Notes under the pieces: generated by a model
The model's database searches: none
The model's input: the letters and a program-made list of their open reading frames with translations, nothing else
What the model was told of the DNA's origin: nothing
Part shown: piece by piece, positions 1 through 7,088 of the stretch
How positions within the stretch are numbered: position 1 is the first letter of the stretch
Layout: the number at the start of each line of letters is the position of its first letter
Program-made: the position numbers and the translations under genes
Assembly: GCA_021647625.1 (NCBI GenBank)
Contig: JAKIUJ010000020.1
Span: 1 to 37,473, forward strand
Source: Desulfobacula sp.
GTDB taxonomy: Bacteria; Desulfobacterota; Desulfobacteria; Desulfobacterales; Desulfobacteraceae
DNA: 37,473 nt
Direction of reading: 5' to 3'

Positions 1-13
1 CTACCGTTTCCAT
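1..13 (-). CDS. Start of a further gene in the bam operon (partial, 4 codons)
   Basis: On the minus strand an ATG at 13-11 follows the bamC stop codon by four bases and is preceded by an AGGA-type ribosome binding site inside the end of bamC. It reads M-E-T-V before the window ends. In known benzoyl-CoA reductase clusters bamD follows bamC, so this could be bamD, but four codons cannot identify a gene. The identity is inferred from position only. Confidence 0.35.
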
Positions 14-17
14 TGAT

Positions 18-566
18 TTAGTCCTTCTCATTCATTCGGGCAAGGGCATCCACAATCTTGTCCATCCCATATTTATCTGCTAAAGATTCCAGCCCTATAT
101 CCAGATCCTGTTGCTCTGATTCCTCATCTTCTGATACGTCTTCTTCTCTTTCTTCTACTTGAAGCGCATCTACCAGGCACCATTTCACACATAAGGGCTC
201 ATCTTCGCCTTCACACATGTCGCATTTTAAAGGCAGTCCCGAGTCTGGTTCTTTAAACTCTTCTCTGGATGGGCAGGATGCTCTGCAAAAAGAGCATTCA
301 TCATATTCTTTACCGTCGATGGTATATTTATCACGGCCGGCACACTCAGCAACCGTGTATTCTCCGGCATAAACAGGGACGTAGATGTCTCTGTGGGGAT
401 CACGGATAATTCGAATACGGGATCTGGCCGGATTATTACTGCTGTATTTTGGTGATGCATGGAAGGCGGAACAGATCACTTCACATGCTCTGCAGCCATT
501 GCATTTATCCACATCTATTTTTAATGTCTTAATTATTTTTTTCTGTTTTTCAGCCAAAGTTTGCAC
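18..566 (-). CDS. bamC: BamC-like iron-sulfur subunit of class II benzoyl-CoA reductase
   Basis: This is a 182-residue ferredoxin-type electron-transfer protein. Cysteine groups near residues 22-32 (CNGCRACEVIC), about 91-99 (CSFCRASC) and about 115-130 (CDMCEGEDEPLCVKWC) would bind [4Fe-4S] clusters. The N-terminal region with the CNGCRACEVICSAFHA segment resembles BamC of strict anaerobes as I recall it. The C-terminal tail (about 135-182) is very acidic. In the family, BamC accepts or donates electrons with the tungsten subunit BamB, which is encoded just 8 bases upstream, so the two are surely cotranscribed. The long frame starts at a GTG that touches its Shine-Dalgarno (GGGAGG); a TTG three codons later (557) has better spacing. 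Paralogous BamBC pairs exist, so the substrate is inferred. Confidence 0.8.
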   Translation of the reverse strand: MQTLAEKQKKIIKTLKIDVDKCNGCRACEVICSAFHASPKYSSNNPARSRIRIIRDPHRDIYVPVYAGEYTVAECAGRDKYTIDGKEYDECSFCRASCPSREEFKEPDSGLPLKCDMCEGEDEPLCVKWCLVDALQVEEREEDVSEDEESEQQDLDIGLESLADKYGMDKIVDALARMNEKD

Positions 567-574
567 CCTCCCTG

Positions 575-2560
575 TTAATTTGTCTCTTTTTCCACTGAAA
601 CGTCTTCGGATAAGATACCTTTTTCTATGAATTCATCTGCCACGTAACCAAGGTCCATTTTATTGAGATATTCCTGGGTCGGGATACCGTCATTATTCCA
701 GCCTTTAAGTTTGTAATACCCATCCAAAAGTTCCTGTTCAAGTTCAGGAAATCTTTTTTTCCAATGGTTTGCAGGTGGTGCTTCGTCTACTCTTCTCATG
801 CCCCTTGAAATATTGATGGCCCGAACAAGGGTTCGATACCGTTGGGCAGCTTTTGTCAGTTTATCCTCATCCATATCAATTCCGGTACCGTAAGAGATAA
901 ACTTTGGGTAATTATGAATGTGATACGGCGGTTTTAAAGGAAACGAAGAAAGACCCGCACATTGGCCCAGGGCATCATCTATATAATGCATTCTTTCCTG
1001 CCAATCAACAATATCACAGGTCATTTCAACATTGGGGTAATAGGGATTTGAATTCTCTCCTCTAAATTCCCAATTCATCAGGATCTCTTTAAACTTGTCA
1101 TCCGGAACCTGGATCCAATCCTCGCAAAATTCCGCTCTTGCCTCTTTTGTTGGAAAAGGTGCCTGGGGAAACTGACCCTCGATCTGGGTGATATTCATTT
1201 TCTCACCCGTGGCATACATCAAAAAATAAATAGGATTGAGCATGGACAATTTTAATGGCAACTGCTCATGTTTTTTAATATTGTTATGTGCATATTTTTC
1301 TGCACCGTTTCCAATCTCTTTGGCTGCCCAATAAGTGCCCTTGGCAAGGATGTCGCCGACACCTTCTCTTTTCACAATCATGTCAAGAAGATAGTAGAAT
1401 TTACCTTCATTATCTTCGGGCATCTCTGGAAAGTCGTCCTTTTTTAAAATACCGTCTTCTAAAAGTTCAAGGGCAAATGCCATGACCTGTGGTGTTGAAA
1501 AGCCGTCAAGCCCGTACTCGGTGGCTTTCTGGGCGATTCTGATACCAAAATCCAGATTGGAAAAAGCACCCATGGTGTAGGTCAGTTTAGTGAAGCATTT
1601 CATCATGTAGGTGGGCATTCCAGGAAGAGACAGAGTGGCACCGCATTTCATGGGACAGTTAAAACAGGAGATCTCACGCGTTTTGGCATCAGTTAAAGTC
1701 TGGGTCCATTCTTTTTCAACATCTTCGGTCCAGAACCCTTTCCTGCGGGTTCGTGAATTGCCCCACATAAAATTTTCAGTGTGCCATTTTTCATCATGGA
1801 CCTTCATCTCCTGGGGCGATCCAAGTCCTGCCAAAATAGGCATTACTCCGGGAATCGGATTATCTTCTCTTATTTTGATATAATCCAAGACTTCATTGCA
1901 AAGCCCCATAAACTGTTCCGGCTCGGCAAGATTGATATCCCTGGTACCGCGAACAACAACTGCCTTGATTCCTTTATCACCCATAACAGCACCAATACCC
2001 CCACGGCTGGCACTTGACCGGCCCTGTTCAACAGAGGCATAGTACACCCGGTTTTCACCAGCTAAGCCAATGGCTGCAACCTGTGCTTTGGGCTGATTTA
2101 ATTCTTTTTTAATCAATTCTGCTGTTTCAATTGCACCCTTGCCATGTAAATGAGCTGCATCCCGGATTTCAACCTCATCATTATTAATGTACAGATAAAC
2201 CAGTTTTTCTGATTTGCCCCTAAGAACAACCTTGTCATACCCGGCATACTTTAATTCAGGTGCCCAGAATCCACCCATCATTGAAAATGCCAACAGCTTG
2301 GTCTGGGGAGAAATGGTTGTTAAAATGGTACGGTTACAACCGGTAGCAGGCGTTCCGCACAAAAGACCGGCACCAAAAATCAAAAGGTTTTCCTGATCAA
2401 AGGCTTGGGTTTCAGGCTTGACTCTGTCCCACATTATTTTGGCGTTTGTTCCCAGACCCCCAAGATAAAGCTCGGTTTCTTTTGGGTCCGTTGCGACTTT
2501 CTCGATGTTTCCACGGGTCAAATCGATTTCTAAATTAAACCCCGTCTCTGCGTACCTCAT
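575..2560 (-). CDS. bamB: BamB-like tungsten subunit of class II benzoyl-CoA reductase (AOR family)
   Basis: This 661-residue protein belongs to the aldehyde:ferredoxin oxidoreductase family. It carries the AOR [4Fe-4S] ligands C299-x2-C302-x3-C306 and a fourth cysteine at C534, plus the glycine-rich pterin-binding N-terminal half (for example the MMGGFWAPELKYAGYDK segment). The start MRYAETGFNLE and the ISCFNCPMKCG segment match my memory of BamB, the catalytic W-bis-pterin subunit that dearomatises benzoyl-CoA in obligate anaerobes. The start is set at the ATG at 2560, which has an AGGGGA ribosome site and matches the family N-terminus; the longer frame (to 2611) adds 17 unlike residues. 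It is first in the operon, followed by bamC. A strong promoter lies at 2705-2733. A BamB paralogue acting on another acyl-CoA or aldehyde cannot be excluded. Confidence 0.85.
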   Translation of the reverse strand: MRYAETGFNLEIDLTRGNIEKVATDPKETELYLGGLGTNAKIMWDRVKPETQAFDQENLLIFGAGLLCGTPATGCNRTILTTISPQTKLLAFSMMGGFWAPELKYAGYDKVVLRGKSEKLVYLYINNDEVEIRDAAHLHGKGAIETAELIKKELNQPKAQVAAIGLAGENRVYYASVEQGRSSASRGGIGAVMGDKGIKAVVVRGTRDINLAEPEQFMGLCNEVLDYIKIREDNPIPGVMPILAGLGSPQEMKVHDEKWHTENFMWGNSRTRRKGFWTEDVEKEWTQTLTDAKTREISCFNCPMKCGATLSLPGMPTYMMKCFTKLTYTMGAFSNLDFGIRIAQKATEYGLDGFSTPQVMAFALELLEDGILKKDDFPEMPEDNEGKFYYLLDMIVKREGVGDILAKGTYWAAKEIGNGAEKYAHNNIKKHEQLPLKLSMLNPIYFLMYATGEKMNITQIEGQFPQAPFPTKEARAEFCEDWIQVPDDKFKEILMNWEFRGENSNPYYPNVEMTCDIVDWQERMHYIDDALGQCAGLSSFPLKPPYHIHNYPKFISYGTGIDMDEDKLTKAAQRYRTLVRAINISRGMRRVDEAPPANHWKKRFPELEQELLDGYYKLKGWNNDGIPTQEYLNKMDLGYVADEFIEKGILSEDVSVEKETN

Positions 2561-2694
2561 TTTTTTTCCCCTTTTATCAAGATCTATGCTGTCAATTAAA
2601 ACTTGTGGCAAAACGTATGACGTTTAGGCCTTTAATAACAAAAAACAAAACCACTATTCAGTGATTCCAATTCATAATCTTCCTTTTCGACACA

Positions 2695-2717
2695 ATGTAA
2701 CTATATATAAGCTACAT
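2695..2717 (-). promoter_or_regulatory. Operator-like inverted repeat over the bam -10 element
   Basis: On the minus strand the arms ATGTAGCT and AGTTACAT are separated by 7 bases; the arms pair at 7 of 8 positions. The site overlaps the promoter spacer, the -10 hexamer and the predicted start, a typical repressor position. The right arm plus flank (TATAGTTACATTGT) recurs exactly downstream of the dctP promoter, and the left arm ATGTAGCT recurs in the promoter of the small gene at 2999-3178. Confidence 0.55.
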
Positions 2718-2733
2718 AATAACTACGTGTCAA
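2705..2733 (-). promoter_or_regulatory. Sigma-70-type promoter of the bam operon
   Basis: On the minus strand TTGACA (2733-2728) is followed after exactly 17 bases by TTATAT (2710-2705). Transcription would start near 2698, about 140 bases before bamB. An imperfect inverted repeat covers the -10 element. No other gene lies between, so assignment to bamB is direct. Confidence 0.7.
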
Positions 2734-2998
2734 GAAAAAAATGGTTTTCTTCTGCTAAGTCTCTGCATTTTTTCTTAATATTGAATTTTCGTGTAATCAG
2801 TTGATATTCGGCTGTTTCGACTCTTTGATTTTTTGAATGATGAGATCAAAAGACAGATCCATAGTCCATTTCAAATACTATCCCATTCCAGAACTTTATG
2901 AACCGGATTGGCTATTTTTATGGTATCCCGGAAGAGTTTTTTGTATTATGGGCAACCCTCGGGATGAAAGACCAAGGCTGAGCATGGCTTTTAGTGTA

Positions 2999-3178
2999 TC
3001 AACATTTTACGACTTTCACTTTTCTACCGATCCAATCAGGTGGAAGATATACCCTTCCGCTATTGCCGCTTGAATTAACGATTTTTTCTATCATTTCATC
3101 ACCATAAATTTCAAATTTAACCTTTTTACGAATTAAATTTAATTCAAATCCATCATTTTTTTCATTATCAATCGCCAT
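2999..3178 (-). CDS. DUF2080 / AbrB-like small protein
   Basis: This is a 59-residue protein with the C-terminal motif GNSGRVYLPPDWIGRKVKVV, typical of the DUF2080 'transposase-associated' family, which resembles the AbrB/SpoVT swapped-hairpin DNA-binding fold. The ATG at 3178 is chosen because AGGAG lies 10 bases upstream; an ATG at 3187 is too close to it, and a GTG at 3220 has no ribosome site. A good promoter sits at 3242-3270. No transposase frame was seen downstream, so if it belonged to a mobile element it is now an orphan. It lies between the divergent bam and TRAP operons, which makes a regulatory role possible but unproven. Confidence 0.6.
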   Translation of the reverse strand: MAIDNEKNDGFELNLIRKKVKFEIYGDEMIEKIVNSSGNSGRVYLPPDWIGRKVKVVKC

Positions 3179-3241
3179 TACATCCATACTCCTGATTACA
3201 GCATAGCCGTTATTTGCCACATTAAGCTATTCCACAGATAC

Positions 3242-3270
3242 TTAATAGATACATCACAGCTACATGTCAA
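3242..3270 (-). promoter_or_regulatory. Sigma-70-type promoter of the DUF2080 gene
   Basis: TTGACA (3270-3265) and TATTAA (3247-3242) are 17 bases apart on the minus strand. The whole 29-base element matches the bam promoter at 21 positions, including the spacer. It contains ATGTAGCT (3265-3258), the left arm of the bam operator-like box. Confidence 0.6.
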
Positions 3271-3389
3271 GTTCTATTTAACAACAGCATTAGTATGGGG
3301 GATCATCTAATCTTGAAGTATGGTTATCATTATTTTCAATAAGAAAGTAACCATCAAAGCACTTACCTCGAAGCATTGACAATATTATA

Positions 3390-3403
3390 GTTGACATATC
3401 AAC
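3390..3403. promoter_or_regulatory. Palindrome GTTGACATATCAAC (site 1)
   Basis: A 14-bp near-perfect palindrome with one mismatched pair. It differs by one base from the perfect palindrome at 3567-3580, 177 bases away, in the same intergenic region. The pair looks like two binding sites of one dimeric regulator; the regulator is unknown. Confidence 0.45.
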
Positions 3404-3566
3404 CTTATTACATATTCAACCGTTTCTCAAATTATCCCGAGATGTGCGGGCAGATAATGACACGGCTTTTTTACTTCATAGCTAAGAAACAACCGCAATA
3501 TAGCTATTCATCTGTATTAACACGAATTTGACCTTGCTGTGAGATAATTAGATTAAATCTTAAATG

Positions 3567-3580
3567 GTTGATATATCAAC
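3567..3580. promoter_or_regulatory. Palindrome GTTGATATATCAAC (site 2)
   Basis: A perfect 14-bp palindrome whose edge is 42 bases upstream of the dctP -35 hexamer, a position suited to an activator. It is a near copy of site 1 at 3390-3403. Confidence 0.5.
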
Positions 3581-3622
3581 TAATCGGGTAATATTTTTTC
3601 TCGTTTCAATCGAACTTTTTGC

Positions 3623-3652
3623 TTGACAGGGTTTCTTTCTTTTAAATATAGT
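3623..3652 (+). promoter_or_regulatory. Sigma-70-type promoter of the TRAP operon
   Basis: TTGACA (3623-3628) and TATAGT (3647-3652) are separated by 18 bases. Transcription would begin near 3659, giving a leader of about 155 bases before dctP. The leader holds an operator-like box at 3659-3681 and an orphan Shine-Dalgarno-like GGGAGGTGA at 3712-3720. Confidence 0.65.
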
Positions 3653-3658
3653 TGATTT

Positions 3659-3681
3659 TCTTAGCTGATTTATAGTTACAT
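3659..3681 (+). promoter_or_regulatory. Operator-like box shared with the bam promoter
   Basis: The box ends in AGTTACAT, preceded after 7 bases by TAGCT, aligning with the bam box at 18 of 23 positions; extending three bases gives 21 of 26. It begins about at the predicted transcription start, a classic repression position. It overlaps a second small inverted repeat, GTTAC-ATT-GTAAC (3675-3687). Confidence 0.5.
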
Positions 3682-3813
3682 TGTAACACTATTTTTGACA
3701 AATTACAGGAAGGGAGGTGAAGCTCAGGGTATAACAGTGAAAATTAAATTTTCTATTTAGGGTCCCAAATTAGTTTTTAGCTCCATCACAAACACTTTTA
3801 GGAGGTCAACAAG

Positions 3814-4809
3814 ATGAAGAAGATTACCTTTATTACCTTTCTGGCAATTTGTATCAGTGCCTTATTTGCCTTTAATGCAAGTGCTAAAACCCAACTCACC
3901 TACGCCAACTTTTTCCCTCCCCAGCACGGGCAAAGTAAACTTGCAGAAAGCTGGTGTAAAGAAGTAGAAAAAAGAACAAACGGCGAAGTTACTTTTAAAT
4001 ATTACCCCTCAAGCACATTGCTCAACCCCGGAACCATGTATGACGGCGTTATAAATGGCATCGCAGATGTTGGATTTACCGTACTTGCATACAGCCGTGG
4101 ACGTTTTACAGTTGCTGCCGGCATCGACCTTCCTTTAGGATATACAAGTGGAGTTCAGGCAACAAAAATTGCAAACGCGGTATTTAATAAATTTCAACCC
4201 AAAGAATTTAGTGATACTAAGGTCATGTATCTTCATGCCCATGGACCAGGCGTTCTTCACACTTCCGATCAAAAAGTTGCAAACCTTGGCGATCTTAAAG
4301 GTTTAAAAATCAGGGGTACTGGTACAAGCGGACTTATTGTCGGTGCTCTTGGCGGATCCGCAGTTGGTAAAAGCATGAGAGAAAGTTACACCATGCTTCA
4401 AAAGGGTGTTGTTGACGGTTCTTTACACCCATTAGAAGCCGACAAAGGCTGGAAATTAGGTGAAGTTGTTCATTATGCAGTACAAAGTGCTGCGACTTCC
4501 TATACCACAACATTCGCAGTTTTCATGAACAAATCTCGATGGAACAAACTTACCCCGGAACAACAGAAGATAATCACAAAAATCAATGCAGAATGGTCTG
4601 TTAAACATGGCAAAGTTTGGGATTCTGATGATGTTGCCGGTACAGAATTTTTCAAATCCAAAGGCGGAAAAATTATTACACTCTCAGCAGATGAAGAAGC
4701 AAAATGGAAAGCTGCTGTGGCACCTGTTATTGATGGCTATATCCAAAAAGCCGGCAAAAAAGGCGTTGATGGTAAAGCTGTTGTAGATTTCATTAAAGCC
4801 AATATGTAA
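3814..4809 (+). CDS. dctP: TRAP transporter substrate-binding protein (DctP family)
   Basis: This 331-residue protein begins with a clear Sec signal peptide (KK, then a hydrophobic run to about residue 22, cut near NASAKT). The mature part shows DctP-family features: an N-terminal beta strand TQLTYANFFPPQHGQSKLAESWCKEVEKRT, and the LGDLKGLKIRGTGT segment around residues 159-172 that holds the conserved arginine contacting the substrate carboxylate. It is a periplasmic binder that delivers an organic acid to the DctQM membrane pair. AGGAGGT lies 8 bases before the ATG. dctQ and dctM follow. The shared promoter box with bam suggests an aromatic or related carboxylate as ligand; this is inference. 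Confidence 0.92.
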   Translation: MKKITFITFLAICISALFAFNASAKTQLTYANFFPPQHGQSKLAESWCKEVEKRTNGEVTFKYYPSSTLLNPGTMYDGVINGIADVGFTVLAYSRGRFTVAAGIDLPLGYTSGVQATKIANAVFNKFQPKEFSDTKVMYLHAHGPGVLHTSDQKVANLGDLKGLKIRGTGTSGLIVGALGGSAVGKSMRESYTMLQKGVVDGSLHPLEADKGWKLGEVVHYAVQSAATSYTTTFAVFMNKSRWNKLTPEQQKIITKINAEWSVKHGKVWDSDDVAGTEFFKSKGGKIITLSADEEAKWKAAVAPVIDGYIQKAGKKGVDGKAVVDFIKANM

Positions 4810-4831
4810 TATATAAACTATATTTTTTAAG

Positions 4832-4968
4832 CAGACAGCCGATTAGGAATCGTTACAAAATAACTTGATCTAAATTGTTTCCAAAACCCCTTAAAAGACT
4901 GGGTGTTTTGAAAACAAAAGATCAAATAATTTTGAAGCCGATCCTTAGTATACTTTGTCGGCTGTCTG
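4832..4968 (+). promoter_or_regulatory. Large nested stem-loop between dctP and dctQ
   Basis: An outer perfect 11-bp stem (CAGACAGCCGA at 4832-4842 with TCGGCTGTCTG at 4958-4968) encloses an inner long hairpin (4867-4923) whose ends are GATCT/AGATC and whose top pairs CAAAACCCC with GGGTGTTTTG. There is no U-run directly after it. Such intercistronic structures commonly protect the upstream mRNA so that the binding protein is made in excess over the membrane subunits. Confidence 0.6.
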
Positions 4969-4997
4969 TTCAATTAAACAATCTTAAGCAGGATATT

Positions 4998-5492
4998 ATG
5001 AGCATTATTTTTAAAGTGCTGGACAAATTTTCTGATTTTTTGAAAGCGATTGGTCTTATAGCACTGACCTGTATGATGTTATTAACCGTGGTTGATGTTA
5101 TCGGTAGATATTTCAAACATCCCATATTTGGATCGGTTGAGATGGTTGGCTTTTTTGCAACTATAATCGTTGCAGCGGCCTTGCCGTATACATATAAAAT
5201 GGATGGTCATGTTGGTGTGGAAATTCTGGTTCGCCTGTTTTCCAAAAAAACCCAATTGATCATTGATGTTTTCACCCGGCTGCTGAGTCTTGTACTTTTT
5301 TGCCTGATCACCTGGCAAATGTTTGTGTATGCACAAGATCTCAAGCTGTCCGGTGAAGTTTCCATGAACATGGAATTTCCGATACATTATATTGTATATC
5401 TGCTTGCTTTCGGACTATTGTCATTTTCTGTAACCATTATTGAGATGATTATTAAAAACATTAAGCAAATAAGTGAGTTAAAAACAAAATGA
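4998..5492 (+). CDS. dctQ: TRAP transporter small membrane subunit (DctQ family)
   Basis: This 164-residue inner-membrane protein has four predicted membrane segments (about residues 15-35, 47-67, 88-108 and 130-150), the usual DctQ topology and length. The segment VDVIGRYFKHPIFGSVEMVGF is typical of the family. The start is the ATG at 4998 with AGGA upstream; the longer frame from 4875 would run through the intercistronic hairpin and adds 41 unlikely residues. The stop overlaps the dctM start by 4 bases (ATGA), so the two are translationally coupled and form the permease complex. Confidence 0.88.
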   Translation: MSIIFKVLDKFSDFLKAIGLIALTCMMLLTVVDVIGRYFKHPIFGSVEMVGFFATIIVAAALPYTYKMDGHVGVEILVRLFSKKTQLIIDVFTRLLSLVLFCLITWQMFVYAQDLKLSGEVSMNMEFPIHYIVYLLAFGLLSFSVTIIEMIIKNIKQISELKTK

Positions 5493-6808
5493 GTCCAACT
5501 ATTATAGGTTTAATCGGTGTTGCCGTCATGCTCCTTTTGTTTCTGACGCGAATGCCTGTGGCTTTTGTTATGGGCACTGTTGGATTTATTGGATTCAGTA
5601 CTGTCATAAATTACCACGCAGGGTTAGCACTTTTGTCCCGAAATGTGTATGAAGTATTCGGATCGTATGATTTAACAACAATTCCTTTATTTATTCTTAT
5701 GGGGCAGTTGGGATTCAATTCCGGAATCTCCAAGCGCTTGTATGATGCAGGCTATAAATTCCTTGGCAGCACTAGAGGCGGTCTCGCCATGGCAACCGTT
5801 TCCGCCTGTACCGCATTTGGTGCGGTTTGCGGTTCAAGTCCCGCAACAGCAGCCACCATGGCCACGGTGGGTCTGCCTGAAATGAAACGATATGGATATG
5901 ATGATGAACTGGCAACCGGCTCTGTGGCTTCCGGTGGTGGTATCGGCATGATCATGCCCCCCAGTGTCGTCTTGATAATCTACGGAATATTAACAGAACA
6001 ATCCATAGGGGCATTATTCGTTGCCGGAATTTTCCCGGCTTTTCTGGTTACACTTCTTTTTATTGCCTGCATTTATATCAAATGCAGAATACATCCGGAA
6101 CAAGGACCTCCGGGAGAAAAGTTCTCTTGGAATGAAAAACTCAAGGCCTTGCTGGGCTTAGGTGAAACTCTTGCTGTATTTACCCTTGTGATCGGCGGTA
6201 TTTTTATCGGTCTTTTTACACCAACAGAAGCGGCAGCCATTGGTGCTTTTGGCGTGTTGATCATTGCCATAATCAGAAAACAGATCACCTGGGAAGGGTT
6301 TGTAAAATCCTTAAGAGAGACCCTAAGAACCTCCTGTATGGTCATGATGCTGATTGCAGGTGCCGTCATCTTTGGCAAATTTTTAGCCGTTACAAGAATC
6401 CCTTTTGAAATAGCAGGCTGGGTCAGCCAGCTTCAAATGGCACCTTACCTTGTTTTAGGTGTTGTCATCGGGATCTATTTCATTGGCGGCTGTTTCATGG
6501 ATGCCCTGGCTTTTGTGACCTTAACAGTCCCCATCTTTTATCCGGTTGTCATGGAGCTTGGATATGATCCCATCTGGTTTGGTATCATCATTGTTATGGT
6601 AACCGAAATGGGTGTCATAACACCACCTGTCGGTATCAACGTTTATGTTGTATACGGGGTGGCAAAAAATGTATTGGAACAGGAAATTCCGCTTGAAAAG
6701 ATTTTCAGGGGTATTTTTCCTTTCCTTCTCGCAGTCATCATCGGTGTGGTAATTTTAATGATATTTCCAAAAATCATTCTATATTTACCCAACCTTATGT
6801 ACGGCTGA
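5489..6808 (+). CDS. dctM: TRAP transporter large membrane subunit (DctM family)
   Basis: This 439-residue protein has about 12 hydrophobic segments and is the sodium-coupled translocation subunit. Family hallmarks include FGAVCGSSPATAATMATVGLPEM (about 110-132), GGGIGMIMPPSVVLIIYG (about 148-166), the repeat-related FTPTEAAAIGAFG (about 243-256) and the late MGVITPPVGINVYV segment. It is coupled to dctQ by a 4-base overlap and closes the operon, with a rho-independent terminator about 55 bases after the stop. Confidence 0.93.
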   Translation: MSPTIIGLIGVAVMLLLFLTRMPVAFVMGTVGFIGFSTVINYHAGLALLSRNVYEVFGSYDLTTIPLFILMGQLGFNSGISKRLYDAGYKFLGSTRGGLAMATVSACTAFGAVCGSSPATAATMATVGLPEMKRYGYDDELATGSVASGGGIGMIMPPSVVLIIYGILTEQSIGALFVAGIFPAFLVTLLFIACIYIKCRIHPEQGPPGEKFSWNEKLKALLGLGETLAVFTLVIGGIFIGLFTPTEAAAIGAFGVLIIAIIRKQITWEGFVKSLRETLRTSCMVMMLIAGAVIFGKFLAVTRIPFEIAGWVSQLQMAPYLVLGVVIGIYFIGGCFMDALAFVTLTVPIFYPVVMELGYDPIWFGIIIVMVTEMGVITPPVGINVYVVYGVAKNVLEQEIPLEKIFRGIFPFLLAVIIGVVILMIFPKIILYLPNLMYG

Positions 6809-6863
6809 TCTTGAAATTTTTGAGTTGAAGACACTTTATCTTTCACCAAATCTTATTATATTG

Positions 6864-6904
6864 AATACCCCGACCTGTTTATTCCAGGCCGGGGTATTTT
6901 TTTA
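6864..6904 (+). terminator. Rho-independent terminator of the TRAP operon
   Basis: The arms AATACCCCGACCTG (6864-6877) and CAGGCCGGGGTATT (6885-6898) pair with one mismatch and are followed by a run of T. It lies just after dctM. Confidence 0.9.
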
Positions 6905-7088
6905 TCCACATCCCCTAATCTATTCTGAAATGACCGTATCACATTTTATTGAGGGTTTGTATTTTCTTTATTAAATTTAAAGCGATTTGAGTAAAATATA
7001 AGATAGAGTTTTATTTTTCAATAATTTTGTTTAAAATTGGACCGGCTACCAAGATTTTCCCGATGCCGGTAGCAGCAGATCACACTAC

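Noticed and set aside
2837-3073. Plus-strand 78-codon frame
   Set aside because: It runs antisense to the end of the DUF2080 gene, has no ribosome site and matches no family I know.
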